This document shows, piece by piece, positions 26,535 through 35,362 of a stretch of 64,000 nucleotides of DNA (within the stretch, counting starts at the first letter, position 1; every line of letters starts with the position of its first letter). The stretch spans positions 6,975 to 70,974 of the forward strand of contig CAJTRI010000016.1 of NCBI GenBank assembly GCA_910578615.1, read 5' to 3'. A program made the translations under genes and the position numbers. This stretch comes from an uncultured Duncaniella sp. (GTDB taxonomy: Bacteria > Bacteroidota > Bacteroidia > Bacteroidales > Muribaculaceae). The notes under the pieces are model-generated. The model worked only from the letters and a program-made list of their open reading frames with translations, had not been told where the DNA came from and searched no databases.

Positions 26535-27206
26535 TCAGTATTCCCTTTCACCGAAGATGGTGGTACCTATACGTACCATGCCGGCCCCTTCGCTGACAGC
26601 TATCGGCCAGTCGTGGCTCATCCCCATGCTGACGATTGAGAACTCGGGATGGCCGGCGAACACGGTTGAGGCAAGACGGTCGAACGTGGTGCGGATTTTC
26701 CTGAAATCGGCCCTTATGCGGGCTTCGTCGTCAACGTTGGAGGCCATTCCCATTACCCCCGTTATCCTTATACCCGGGAGTGAGGCGGTGAGTTCCGGCG
26801 TTATGAGTTCGAGTGCCTCCAGAGGGGTAAGACCGAACTTTGTCTCCTCGCGTGCCACATGGAGCTGCACGAGGACATCCACACGCCTTCCTATCCTGCG
26901 TGCCTCGGCATCGATGAGGCGCAGCAGCCTCTCGGAGTCCACGCTGTGGATCAGCGATACGTGGGGCATGAGGGCGCGCACCTTGTTGGTCTGCAAATGC
27001 CCGATGAAGTGCCAGGCTATGTCGGAAGGCAGTTCGGCGGCTTTTGAGACAAGCTCCGGGACGCGGCTTTCGCCGAAAACGCGCTGTCCGGCGTCATAGG
27101 CCTCGCGCAGAGCCTCGGCGGGATGGAACTTGGAAACAGCCACAAGTTCCACTCCGGCGGGAATCTCGGCGCGCAGGGCCGTTAGGCGCGAGGTGATGGA
27201 ATTCAT
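26535..27206 (-). CDS. yggS: YggS-family PLP-binding protein
   Basis: 223 residues of the PLPBP/YggS family, which binds pyridoxal phosphate and helps maintain B6 and amino-acid balance. Visible: 'LVAVSKFHPAEALREAYDAG' with the PLP-binding Lys, 'FGESRVPEL', 'HFIGHLQTNK', and the C-terminal phosphate-binding 'SMGMSHDWPIAVSEGAGMVR'. It lies between the DUF4494 gene (3 bases away) and neuC (21 bases away) and is in the same leftward operon. Confidence 0.93.
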   Translation of the reverse strand: MNSITSRLTALRAEIPAGVELVAVSKFHPAEALREAYDAGQRVFGESRVPELVSKAAELPSDIAWHFIGHLQTNKVRALMPHVSLIHSVDSERLLRLIDAEARRIGRRVDVLVQLHVAREETKFGLTPLEALELITPELTASLPGIRITGVMGMASNVDDEARIRADFRKIRTTFDRLASTVFAGHPEFSIVSMGMSHDWPIAVSEGAGMVRIGTTIFGEREY

Positions 27207-27209
27207 TAT

Positions 27210-27647
27210 TTAAGCTTCTTTCTTTCCGGCCAGGTCGGCGTCATAGACGTCAAGGATGGGGGTCTCCTGTATGGTGTTGATTTCAAAGTCGGCCATTGTG
27301 CTCTTCATGCCTTCCATGAAGTTGTCATAGGCTTCTTTGAAAGAGTCTGCGGCAACGAGAATCTGGGAAATGGATTTTTTCTCAACAGCGGTCTTCTCGT
27401 CGAGGGTGATGAATGCCACCTTGACAAGATACCACTTGTCGCCGGTAATCTCGCGGAATATTTCGGAAATCTTGGAAATCTTCACAGCCGAGACGGTAAA
27501 CTCCGATGTGAAGTGTGCAATTTCCTCGGTGATACGGGCTTCGGCCTCCGTGAAAGAGAGGGCGTCAACCATGAAGGCTTCGGTCACTTTCTTGATCGAG
27601 CCGTTTTCCATTGTCTTATCGTAGCGTACTTTTGTTTCAAACCACAT
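27210..27647 (-). CDS. DUF4494 family protein
   Basis: 145 residues from the ATG at 27647, which gives the family N-terminus 'MWFETKVRYDKTMENG'. The rest is a mixed alpha/beta domain ('VTEAFMVDALSFTEAEARIT', 'KWYLVKVAFITLDEK') with no catalytic motif. DUF4494 occurs across Bacteroidetes and its function is unknown. It is the first gene of a probable seven-gene leftward operon. Its likely promoter box is within the palindrome at 27673, shared with the restriction-modification genes. Confidence 0.87.
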   Translation of the reverse strand: MWFETKVRYDKTMENGSIKKVTEAFMVDALSFTEAEARITEEIAHFTSEFTVSAVKISKISEIFREITGDKWYLVKVAFITLDEKTAVEKKSISQILVAADSFKEAYDNFMEGMKSTMADFEINTIQETPILDVYDADLAGKKEA

Positions 27648-27672
27648 GGCTAAGTGAATGTTAAAATGAATA

Positions 27673-27723
27673 ATGGTGCAAAGGTACGTAAAAAATCGCA
27701 TTTTTTACGTACCTTTGCACCAT
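27673..27723. promoter_or_regulatory. Perfect 23-bp palindrome with two outward -7 boxes
   Basis: Arms 27673-27695 and 27701-27723 are exact complements around a 5-base loop (TCGCA). Each arm contains TACCTTTG: on the plus strand at 27710-27717, on the minus strand at 27686-27679. These are perfect -7 boxes aimed at the methyltransferase gene (ATG 27737) and the DUF4494 operon (ATG 27647). No -33 TTTG is present on either side. It can serve as a divergent promoter, an operator or a hairpin. Confidence 0.75.
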
Positions 27724-27736
27724 ACTCTGACGAAAG

Positions 27737-28936
27737 ATGACAAAGAAGAAACTGAAAGCGATATCTCTATTTTCCGGTGCTATGGGGTTGGATTTAGGGA
27801 TAGAGAAAGCAGGTATAGATATAAGGCTGTGTGTGGAGATGAACAAACAGGCCGCCTCCACAATAAGGAATAATACAAATATCCCGGTTATTGACAGGGA
27901 TATAACATCTATACCTACGGCAGAGATTCTGGATGTCGCGGGATTGACCCCGGCGGATGTTGATCTGGTAGTCGGCGGCCCTCCGTGTCAGGCTTTCAGT
28001 ACGGCCGGGGCCAGAAGGGGGCTTGATGATTTCAGAGGCAATGTTATTATCCAATATCTCAGAGTGGTGTCTGAGATAAAGCCTAAGTATTTCATTTTAG
28101 AGAATGTCAGAGGTATATTGTCTGCCAAGTTAAACTCATTGCCTGAATCATATAAGGAATATGAAGAGATAAAGGATACAAAAGGCAGTGTGATTAGGTT
28201 TCTGGCCAATGAGTTCAGAAAGTTGGGCTATACTATAAGTTTTGCGTTGTTTAATGCCGCGAATTACGGTGTCCCGCAGGTCAGAGAAAGGGTTATCATA
28301 TTTGGGGCAAAAGGGAGCAAGAGGATACCGTTGCCACAGCCCACTCATAGTGAGTCAGGCGTGAATGGAACAAAGAAATGGGTGACATTAGGCAGCGTTA
28401 TCAGCGATCTCCCGGAGCCGGATGAATCGGAATTTACCCCGTTGAGCAAAAGGATGCTTCAATATATGCCGTTGGTCAAGGAGGGTGAGAATTGGACCAG
28501 CCTGAGGCCGGATGTAGCAAAGGAGGCAATGGGTAAGGCTTATGATCTGCCCGGTGGTAAGACCGGGTTTCTTAGAAGGTTGTCAAATAAGAAGCCTTCT
28601 CCCACATTGGTGACCAGTCCAATCATGCCGGCCACTCTGATCTGTCATCCGACCAGCCTGAGGCCTCTGTCAGTGAAAGAATATGCAAGAGTGCAGCAGT
28701 TTCCTGATAGTTGGATGTTTAGCGGTAAAACTGCCGATATATACAAGCAGATAGGAAACGCGGTTCCTGTCGGGCTGGGGTATATGGCAGGCAGGCAGAT
28801 TGTCAGCTTTGACAATGGCGAACTGAAAGGAGATGAGGATGGCAATAATATCATACCTTATTCCAGATACAGATATACGACAGACAGAGATATCATACTG
28901 TCCGATGTAAAAGACGGTGTATTAAATTTTGATTAG
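27737..28936 (+). CDS. DNA (cytosine-5) methyltransferase, type II
   Basis: 399 residues with all main C5-methyltransferase motifs in order: I 'LFSGAMGLDLG' (AdoMet), IV 'GGPPCQAFSTAG' with the catalytic Cys, VI 'LENVRG', VIII 'YGVPQVRERVIIFG', a variable target-recognition region, then IX/X with 'QIGNAVPVGLGY'. The restriction gene follows with no gap, so this is the modification half of a type II system. Codon use differs from the neighbours (many AGA/AGG arginines and ATA isoleucines), pointing to horizontal gain. The recognition sequence cannot be read from the protein. Confidence 0.95.
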   Translation: MTKKKLKAISLFSGAMGLDLGIEKAGIDIRLCVEMNKQAASTIRNNTNIPVIDRDITSIPTAEILDVAGLTPADVDLVVGGPPCQAFSTAGARRGLDDFRGNVIIQYLRVVSEIKPKYFILENVRGILSAKLNSLPESYKEYEEIKDTKGSVIRFLANEFRKLGYTISFALFNAANYGVPQVRERVIIFGAKGSKRIPLPQPTHSESGVNGTKKWVTLGSVISDLPEPDESEFTPLSKRMLQYMPLVKEGENWTSLRPDVAKEAMGKAYDLPGGKTGFLRRLSNKKPSPTLVTSPIMPATLICHPTSLRPLSVKEYARVQQFPDSWMFSGKTADIYKQIGNAVPVGLGYMAGRQIVSFDNGELKGDEDGNNIIPYSRYRYTTDRDIILSDVKDGVLNFD

Positions 28937-29899
28937 ATGGCAGCCACATTATATAATCTGATAGTAAAAGGATGCACCGTATCCTTTGATGGTGTTGCAA
29001 GCAGTTCGTTTAAGAACAAGCTTAATGTGATAGCGGCTCAGTTCTCCACTATCCGGGGATTTAAGAGCGCATCTATATCTTCGCTGAATAACATCAGGAC
29101 AATAGAGGGTGATACTTATTTCCGACCTCTCACACCAAAGGAGGAGAGAGCGATCATTGCTTTCCAGAATGAGATAGACCCGGAGAGGACGATAGTGCAG
29201 AATTTTATAAGGATACTGACCAAAGAGTTTGTGAGCAGGCAGGTTTACATGTTGTCAGCCATATCAATAGACTCATTTAACGCTAATCCCATATTGTGTT
29301 CGGCCCTTAATCTTAAAACTCCCGAAGAGTTTGTGAGATATAATGCTTATCAGGCGATAGGACGAAGCATAGTGACCTCTATGGGGTTTCTTGTCCAGAA
29401 TCTGTTACTCTATTCCAATGAATATATATTTGATGGAAAGGAATATTTGGAAGGTGGAAGGACTAAATGGGATCTCGTGATAGACAGGCTTGGAGAGGTC
29501 AAGTCTTTCTTGGAGATTAAGAGCGGCTTTAATGATATGGATGCCGCACAGGTAAAGCATTATGCCGACGAGATAAGACTTGTGGAGGAGAATGGAAATA
29601 AAGGATATATAGGTATTACCTATGGTAAAAAGGAAAATGTTACCGTCACCTCCGGGTTGTTAAGGTCATATCTGGATGACTGGGATCGGAAGACTTTGGT
29701 TGGAAGGGAATTATGGGACTTTATATCAGAGAATGAGAACTATCATACCATTCTGATTGATAATATTGACAGTGTAGCCAATATTGCCCTTCGCAATGAG
29801 AGTATTGTGCAAAAGATAGAGGACAGGATAGAAGAACTCATAAGGGTGTTTTATTCAAGGTATGGAAGCTTGAGGGAGTATTATGACTCTCTTTGGTGA
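28937..29899 (+). CDS. Probable type II restriction endonuclease
   Basis: 320 residues, starting at the base after the methyltransferase stop. I do not recognise a named restriction family. A PD-(D/E)XK-type core is likely at residues ~175-195: 'KWDLVIDRLGEVKSFLEIKS' contains the Asp and, about 15 residues on, Glu-x-Lys in 'LEIKSG'. The rest is helical. Composition matches the methyltransferase gene and differs from the flanking genes. The call as the nuclease rests on position, size and this motif. A weak hairpin (29917-29934) follows the stop. Confidence 0.8.
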   Translation: MAATLYNLIVKGCTVSFDGVASSSFKNKLNVIAAQFSTIRGFKSASISSLNNIRTIEGDTYFRPLTPKEERAIIAFQNEIDPERTIVQNFIRILTKEFVSRQVYMLSAISIDSFNANPILCSALNLKTPEEFVRYNAYQAIGRSIVTSMGFLVQNLLLYSNEYIFDGKEYLEGGRTKWDLVIDRLGEVKSFLEIKSGFNDMDAAQVKHYADEIRLVEENGNKGYIGITYGKKENVTVTSGLLRSYLDDWDRKTLVGRELWDFISENENYHTILIDNIDSVANIALRNESIVQKIEDRIEELIRVFYSRYGSLREYYDSLW

Positions 29900-29997
29900 A
29901 GATTACCTGAATATGGTTTCCCTATGATGGGAAATAAAGACATTGGTTGAACGGATAGCAGGACAGATTATCTTGTGGGGTATCTGAGGAGATGCGC

Positions 29998-30753
29998 TCA
30001 GAAGGGATTTTTGTAGCGACCGAGGAGTTGGCGGCTGAAATGGACAAAGAAGCTGACATCGTCAACGAAATATCTGCGGAACATGCGTTTAGGCTCGCAC
30101 AGGAACCGATAGAACCATTCCATGCAGATTTTCTGTACCCATCGCGGGGCACGGCGTATGTTTCCGGCCTCGAAGTCGATGGTGGCGCCAAGCGCCATCC
30201 ACAGCCGTATACCGGGCATTCGGTCACGGTGGGCTGTGATAAATAGTTCCTGTTTGGGTGCTCCAAGCCCTACGAGACACACGGTGGCTCCTGACCCGTT
30301 GACCTCGGCGATGATTCGGTATATCTCTGCGGGTGATTTTTCAAACCCGAAAGGTGGAGAGTATGTGCCTACGACAATCTCTCTCCCTACTCTTGCGTTG
30401 ATGCGTCTTGCGGCTTCGGCTGCAACCCCTTCTCTCGCTCCCAGAAGGAATATGCGGCAGTCTGGGTCGGAGGCATGATGGAGGTAGTAGTCAGTGAAAA
30501 AGCTGCTTCCCGGGATTGCCTCGGGGATGGGGGAGGGGAGTAGCCGGGAACAAACCCGGAGTATGCGGCTGTCACAGACAATCCATTCAGCACGCCGGTA
30601 GGCATCGTAGAAACGCCTGTCGCGTTGAAGCTTGACAAGATGGTCGAGGTTGGGCGTGAAGAGCATTCCCTCGTCAAGGGAGTCGAGCAATTCTTGCCGG
30701 GTGACTGCGAGGACGGGGATATTGAGTATGGTGGTGGAGGGAATATGTGTCAT
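29998..30753 (-). CDS. WecG/TagA/CpsF family glycosyltransferase (GT26)
   Basis: 251 residues. The GT26 pattern is visible: 'LVKLQRDRRFYDAYRRAEWI' followed by 'VCDSRILRV' (the usual 'ADG.G' region, here changed), 'FLLGAREGVAAEAARRI', 'VCLVGLGAPKQELFI' and 'GATIDFEAGNIRRAP.WVQ'. The family transfers ManNAc-type or similar sugars to lipid-linked intermediates for surface polymers. It is the last gene of the dapB-lepB-wbqC group (27-base gap). The acceptor and donor are not predictable here. Confidence 0.88.
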   Translation of the reverse strand: MTHIPSTTILNIPVLAVTRQELLDSLDEGMLFTPNLDHLVKLQRDRRFYDAYRRAEWIVCDSRILRVCSRLLPSPIPEAIPGSSFFTDYYLHHASDPDCRIFLLGAREGVAAEAARRINARVGREIVVGTYSPPFGFEKSPAEIYRIIAEVNGSGATVCLVGLGAPKQELFITAHRDRMPGIRLWMALGATIDFEAGNIRRAPRWVQKICMEWFYRFLCEPKRMFRRYFVDDVSFFVHFSRQLLGRYKNPF

Positions 30754-30780
30754 CCCTGCAAATTTACAACAAATAATCCG

Positions 30781-31428
30781 TCATTGCAACTGCCGGGGCG
30801 CTATCTCTATGCCGGGACGGATGTCGTTAAGATATATCTGTGCCTCGGGGCCGAGGTTGAAGATAAGGTCAAGGATGCTGAGGCCCGGGATAAAGCCGAG
30901 ACGGTCAGCCCGTATCTGACGGTATATCCCGCAGTCGGGAAGCGAGGAAGGCGGCAATGCCGGTGTTTTTGCTCCCGGTAATGGGGAAATGCCGAGTATG
31001 TCGCGTATCTGCGTGTCCCAGGCAAGGGCGAGGTCTCGGAGCAGGGGATAGCGCTCCTCGACTCCCACTGTCAGCATCGGGAGAAAGCGGTCTATGTAGA
31101 ACTCGAAGTAAGGGGTGCGCCCGTATGCGCTTTCGAGAGCCACGCGGTGTACATCCCACCAGGCGCCGTGGGTGGAAATCTCGATTTGTTCCCACCGGCA
31201 TCGCGAGGATGCCGGACGGGCTATCGGGACTGTGAGGCTCAGCCGGCCTCTGGTATCGGCTATGTCGAAACGGTGGGTGTCCTTGTCGCGTTTGTCGAAA
31301 GGTCTTGTCCAGTCCTGAAAGGATGAGCCACAGGCCCAGGCAAGGGCATAGTCTGACACTCCCGCACACAGTCGTGGCGGGAGTGTCAGGTGTAGGTCGG
31401 GGTATGCTACGGGGCGTTGCGGCATCAT
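30781..31428 (-). CDS. WbqC-like family protein
   Basis: 215 residues. Residues 60-150 carry the WbqC-like pattern: 'LSLTVPI', 'EIS.HGAWWDVHRVALESAY', 'YGRTPYFEFYIDRF' and 'LLRDLALAWDTQI'. The family often sits in surface polysaccharide clusters and has no settled enzymatic role. The N-terminus ('MMPQRPVAYPDLHLTLPPRL') differs from most members, which begin directly with a beta strand and a 'YF' motif. The ATG overlaps the lepB stop by four bases. Confidence 0.8.
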   Translation of the reverse strand: MMPQRPVAYPDLHLTLPPRLCAGVSDYALAWACGSSFQDWTRPFDKRDKDTHRFDIADTRGRLSLTVPIARPASSRCRWEQIEISTHGAWWDVHRVALESAYGRTPYFEFYIDRFLPMLTVGVEERYPLLRDLALAWDTQIRDILGISPLPGAKTPALPPSSLPDCGIYRQIRADRLGFIPGLSILDLIFNLGPEAQIYLNDIRPGIEIAPRQLQ

Positions 31429-32879
31429 TTGTCAGGGTTGGCGTCACGTAGGATGCGGTTCCAGCGTATGCCGCCGTTGAAGATGGAACGGTCTTTGTCA
31501 AACGAGATGAGCACCCGTTCGGGCCGTCCTACGATGTGGTCTTCGGGAACGAATCCCCAGTATCGGGAGTCGAGCGAGTTGTCGCGGTTGTCGCCCATCA
31601 TGAAATAATAGTCCATCTTGAAGGTATAGTAGTCCTGAGGCTTACCTCCTATATATACCTTTCCGTCCCGGAGTGTGGCATCGTGGTTGCCCTCATAGTC
31701 ACGGATCACGCGTCCATATATGCCCCATGCGCGAGGCGTGAGCCTTAGGCGTGTTCCTTTTTTAGGAATCCATATGGTGCCATAGTCGGCGCGTGTCCAT
31801 GTGTCGGCTTCGCCGGCGGGGTATAGTATCTCGCCGTCACTTGCCGGCATCTTCATTATCTTGGCAGTGTTCTTGTCTGCCTCGATGGCCTTGACCATGG
31901 CCGGGGTGAGGGGCGATACGTAGACCGGGGGAACGCTACCGTCGGGGTTTACTGTGAAACCGAGGGTTCGGAGAGCCTGTATGTCATCGGGCGTGACTGG
32001 GACGCGGTGGCGGTCATCGACGGCTATTTCAAGGTCTTCCCATACCTTCTCTATATCGGTACCTTCGCCGAACTGGTAGTAATAGTTGAACTGTACGTTC
32101 TCGGGCTGTGGAATCGGTGCTCCGTTGATGAATATCTCTCCGTCCACGATTTTTAGACGGTCGCCTGGAAGTCCGACCGCACGTTTTACATAGTTCTCTC
32201 GGCGGTCAACGGGTCGGTAGACAATCTCGCCGAATGTCTGAGGATTGTTATGGACGTTCTCACGGCCATACATCTTGACGAGAGTGTAATAGTCGGGGTT
32301 CTGTACTTTTATAGCCACTGTGTCGCCGGCGGGAAAGTTGAACACCACTATGTCTCCGCGTTCCACCTTGCCGAGGCCGGCGAGACGGTGGTATTTCCAC
32401 TGCGGGTGGTCGAGATAGCTCTTGGTATTGATGACAGGGAAGGTGTTCTGTACCAGAGGGAAATGGATAGGGGTGTTGGGTACACGTGGCCCGTAGGCCA
32501 TCTTGTTGACCCACAGGTAGTCACCGACGAGGAGTGATTTTTCGAGCGATGATGATGGTATCTGGTAGTTCTGCCCTATGAAGGTAAATACGAAGTATAC
32601 AAGCACGAGGGCATACACTATTGCGTCCACCCAGCTCATTATGCCACGGATGGCGGGATTCTTCGACTTCTTCCACCATGTCAGCGGGATATAGCCGGTG
32701 ATGTAAATGTCGAGCAGCAGGAACCAGGCGAGGGCCACCCACCAGTTGCCGAGCCATGCCACCCATAGGAAGAAGATGAGCGAGACTATGCCGAATCTTA
32801 TCCACCGTGTTTTTTTCGTGGCTTTTATGCGGGCTTCGAAGTCGTCACGCAGATTCTTTTTGTCAGTGTTCCCGTTCAT
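31425..32879 (-). CDS. lepB: Signal peptidase I (LepB)
   Basis: 484 residues, longer than E. coli LepB, as is usual in Bacteroidales. Three hydrophobic segments are visible at about 28-42, 45-62 and 84-102. The catalytic Ser is in 'IPSSSLEKSLLVGDYL' (Ser111, with Leu in place of the usual Met next to it) and the general-base Lys in 'YVKRAVGLPGDRL'. Box E reads 'MMGDNRDNSLDSRYWGFVP'. It cleaves Sec signal peptides at the periplasmic face. Start overlaps the dapB stop by four bases. Confidence 0.94.
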   Translation of the reverse strand: MNGNTDKKNLRDDFEARIKATKKTRWIRFGIVSLIFFLWVAWLGNWWVALAWFLLLDIYITGYIPLTWWKKSKNPAIRGIMSWVDAIVYALVLVYFVFTFIGQNYQIPSSSLEKSLLVGDYLWVNKMAYGPRVPNTPIHFPLVQNTFPVINTKSYLDHPQWKYHRLAGLGKVERGDIVVFNFPAGDTVAIKVQNPDYYTLVKMYGRENVHNNPQTFGEIVYRPVDRRENYVKRAVGLPGDRLKIVDGEIFINGAPIPQPENVQFNYYYQFGEGTDIEKVWEDLEIAVDDRHRVPVTPDDIQALRTLGFTVNPDGSVPPVYVSPLTPAMVKAIEADKNTAKIMKMPASDGEILYPAGEADTWTRADYGTIWIPKKGTRLRLTPRAWGIYGRVIRDYEGNHDATLRDGKVYIGGKPQDYYTFKMDYYFMMGDNRDNSLDSRYWGFVPEDHIVGRPERVLISFDKDRSIFNGGIRWNRILRDANPDK

Positions 32880-33670
32880 TTCAACAGTTCCTCCATCATT
32901 TGGTCAATGGTGAATATGCCTTTGCGTCCGGCTATCCATTCGGCGGCCATTACGGCGCCGAGGGCAAACCCGTCGCGAGACTTTGCGGAGTGTTCTATGG
33001 TGATGATGTCAACCGGCGAGTCCCATTTGATGGTGTGTATTCCCGGCACTTCACCGTTACGTAGAGACAGGATGGGAAGGGTGTCGGCATCCACGCGGTC
33101 AAGGGCTTCCCCTGCGGCTTTGAGCTGCGCGTCGCGTTCGTCAGGGGTGGCATTGGCCCAAACGATTCCGGCGTCAGTCCAAGAGGTGATTTTCTTGTCC
33201 TCTTCCATTATGCCTTCGGCAAGTGTAAGGGCGGTGCCGGAGGGGTGGTCGAGCTTGTGGATGTGGTGAACCTCGGTCATGGTGGGCCTGTATTGCGGGA
33301 GGTGTCCCATGATTGATGCGAGTCTGCGCGATATGACGTTGAACACGTTGACGCCTATGCTGAAATTGCTTGATGCAAGCAATGCGCCTCCCTGCTCACT
33401 GACGGCTTTCTCCACGGCTTCTCGCTTCTCGCCCCATCCGGTAGATCCACACACTACGGGCACCCCGTGTCCAGATGCACGGACAATGTTGTCCGGCGCT
33501 GTGGCAGGGGTGGTGAACTCTATAGCGACATCGGCTGTGCCGAAGGCTTCGCCGTCCATATCGTCACTGTTCTCCGTGTCTATCACAGCCACTATCTCGT
33601 GGCCTCTTTCAAGGGCTATGCGCTCTATGGCATGTCCCATTTTACCATATCCAATAATAGCGATTTTCAT
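32876..33670 (-). CDS. dapB: 4-hydroxy-tetrahydrodipicolinate reductase
   Basis: 264 residues. DapB reduces hydroxy-tetrahydrodipicolinate with NAD(P)H in lysine and diaminopimelate synthesis. Visible: the Rossmann start 'IAIIGYGKMGHAIE', 'IEFTTPATAPDN', 'GSTGWGEK', and the signature 'EVHHIHKLDHPSGTALTLAE' with the active-site His and Lys. It is the first gene of dapB-lepB-wbqC-wecG. A -7 box TACCTTTG lies on the minus strand at 33686-33679, so the leader would be only a few bases. Confidence 0.96.
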   Translation of the reverse strand: MKIAIIGYGKMGHAIERIALERGHEIVAVIDTENSDDMDGEAFGTADVAIEFTTPATAPDNIVRASGHGVPVVCGSTGWGEKREAVEKAVSEQGGALLASSNFSIGVNVFNVISRRLASIMGHLPQYRPTMTEVHHIHKLDHPSGTALTLAEGIMEEDKKITSWTDAGIVWANATPDERDAQLKAAGEALDRVDADTLPILSLRNGEVPGIHTIKWDSPVDIITIEHSAKSRDGFALGAVMAAEWIAGRKGIFTIDQMMEELLK

Positions 33671-33678
33671 ATTGCCCG

Positions 33679-33686
33679 CAAAGGTA
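33679..33686 (-). promoter_or_regulatory. -7 element of the dapB promoter
   Basis: TACCTTTG on the minus strand ends eight bases before the dapB ATG. No TTTG is seen at the -33 position, so this is a partial match. Between it and the ndk promoter (33687-33943) I find no gene. Confidence 0.55.
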
Positions 33687-33943
33687 AGAAAAAAACTTCA
33701 TTAAAACATATAAGTGAGTGACATACAATGCCATCAAAGGATAATGGCATTATGATAGTGTTAAATTCGGGAATGATAAAAATACAATAATTTGCATCGT
33801 TTCACATTCGGGAGAGAGTGTGAAATAGGGTTGAGGTTTTTTAGGTTATTTTTACACTCACGCCCAACGCGCTGTAATATAGCTGGTTACTTGCTCTCAG
33901 GCTTCGTGCTTGGTATGTTTTTTTGTCCTTATAGAAGATTGCG

Positions 33944-33975
33944 TTTGGTTAAGATGCTCAGAATGACTATCTTTG
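33944..33975 (+). promoter_or_regulatory. ndk promoter
   Basis: TTTG (33944-33947), 20 bases, TATCTTTG (33968-33975): a complete consensus match. The predicted start near 33980 leaves a leader of about 37 bases to the ndk ATG at 34017 and excludes longer in-frame extensions from 33792. Confidence 0.8.
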
Positions 33976-34016
33976 AAGCACAAGAAAATCAATTGCAAAC
34001 AATCGTTAAAACAAAA

Positions 34017-34484
34017 ATGGAACAGACACTCGTCATCTTTAAGCCGTCATCTGTCGAGCGCCATCTCGTAGGTGAGATTCTCGCCCGTTTTGAGCGCAAA
34101 GGGCTGGTTATAGCCGGGATGAAGATGATGCAGCTTGACGAGACGTTGCTACGTGAGCATTATGCCCATCTGGTGCATCTCCCGTTCTTCCATGAGATTG
34201 TAGACTCCATGACCGCAAGTCCTGTGATAGTGATGTGTCTGCGCGGCGTAGAGGCTGTCAGCGTGGTGCGTGCCATGACCGGCTCCACCAACGGACGTCA
34301 GGCCGCTCCGGGCACTGTGCGCGGGGACTTTGCCATGTCGAACCAGGAAAACATGATCCACGCCTCGGCCAGTCCCGAAGATGCGGAAGCCGAGCTGAAA
34401 CGCTTCTTCGCGCCCGGTGAGATTTTTGACTACTACCCCGCCGCGATGGGCTTCATCAACGGTGTCTCAGAAATTAATCAATAA
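34017..34484 (+). CDS. ndk: Nucleoside diphosphate kinase
   Basis: 155 residues from the ATG at 34017, where family homology starts ('EQTLVIFKPSSVERHLVGEI'). It moves a phosphate from ATP to other NDPs through a phospho-His. The active-site block reads 'ENMIHASASPEDAEAE' (His115), where E. coli-type enzymes have NxVHGSDS, so two flanking residues differ. 'MTGSTNGRQAAPGTVRGDF' is the nucleotide-binding stretch. The first 225 bases of the longer open frame lie upstream of the promoter. Confidence 0.95.
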   Translation: MEQTLVIFKPSSVERHLVGEILARFERKGLVIAGMKMMQLDETLLREHYAHLVHLPFFHEIVDSMTASPVIVMCLRGVEAVSVVRAMTGSTNGRQAAPGTVRGDFAMSNQENMIHASASPEDAEAELKRFFAPGEIFDYYPAAMGFINGVSEINQ

Positions 34485-34531
34485 TATTGTCGAACAGAAT
34501 AAGCCTCTTGCCACGAAAACAAGATAACGTA

Positions 34532-35362
34532 ATGAACTTTACTGCAAAGATACTTCTCTCCGTCTCTCTTCTCGTCACAACTCTCTCATTCACATCCTCG
34601 GCCCAGCGCCGTCTGCCGGCTTCGCATTCCCGCGAACACAACATGCTTCTTGCCAATCAGAAGCCATCGGTCAATCCTTTCAAGATAGAGAACAACAATA
34701 TGCTCCTTGACCAGATACGGGAGCGTGAACAGGCTGATATAGCCACCGATGCCGAGATTTACTCCAAATTCTGGGCCTCTGACCGTGTAAACCCTTATGG
34801 CACAGCCGTGACTATCCCGGAGCATAAGAATATAGATGTGAGTGAATATGTCGCCCCGGTGAAGGGTATCGTTACTTCCGGCTATGGTTATCGCTCGCGT
34901 TTCCGCCGTATGCACTATGGCGTAGACCTGAGTCTGCATGTCGGTGACACCGTCCGTGCCGCGTTCTCTGGCAAAGTACGCCTCACCAAATACGAGGCCC
35001 GTGGATATGGCTACTATGTGGTAATGCGCCATGACAACGGCATGGAGACTGTCTATGGTCATCTCTCGCGTTTCCTTGTTAAACCTGACCAGGTGGTAAA
35101 GGCCGGCGATCCCATAGCCCTCGGCGGTAACACGGGGCGTTCTACCGGGCCGCATCTGCATTTCGAGACCCGTTATCTCGGTATAGCCGTCAATCCTGCC
35201 GCTATCATAGACTTTGACAACCGAGTGGTGCATAAGGATGTATTTGCATTCGACAAGACCACCTACAACAAGTCAAAGAAATACGCACCCTCCAAGCGAG
35301 TGTCAAAAAAAGGTCGTGCGTATGCCAAACGCAAATCGGCAGCCAAGCGTCGCCGCAGATAA
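34532..35362 (+). CDS. Secreted M23 (LytM) peptidoglycan endopeptidase
   Basis: 276 residues from the ATG at 34532, where the signal peptide begins (cleavage near 'SSAQ', about residue 24). The M23 domain lies at ~105-225: 'GYRSRFRRMHYGVDLSLHVG' has the HxxxD zinc ligands, and 'STGPHLHFETRYLG' has HxH. All metal ligands are present, so it should be an active cross-link-cutting enzyme. The C-terminal ~40 residues are strongly basic, ending in Lys/Arg repeats, perhaps for binding the wall. It follows ndk by 48 bases. Confidence 0.93.
   Translation: MNFTAKILLSVSLLVTTLSFTSSAQRRLPASHSREHNMLLANQKPSVNPFKIENNNMLLDQIREREQADIATDAEIYSKFWASDRVNPYGTAVTIPEHKNIDVSEYVAPVKGIVTSGYGYRSRFRRMHYGVDLSLHVGDTVRAAFSGKVRLTKYEARGYGYYVVMRHDNGMETVYGHLSRFLVKPDQVVKAGDPIALGGNTGRSTGPHLHFETRYLGIAVNPAAIIDFDNRVVHKDVFAFDKTTYNKSKKYAPSKRVSKKGRAYAKRKSAAKRRRR

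Noticed and set aside
33792..34016. N-terminal 75-residue extension of Ndk
   Set aside because: A perfect promoter at 33944-33975 lies inside it and family homology begins only at 34017.
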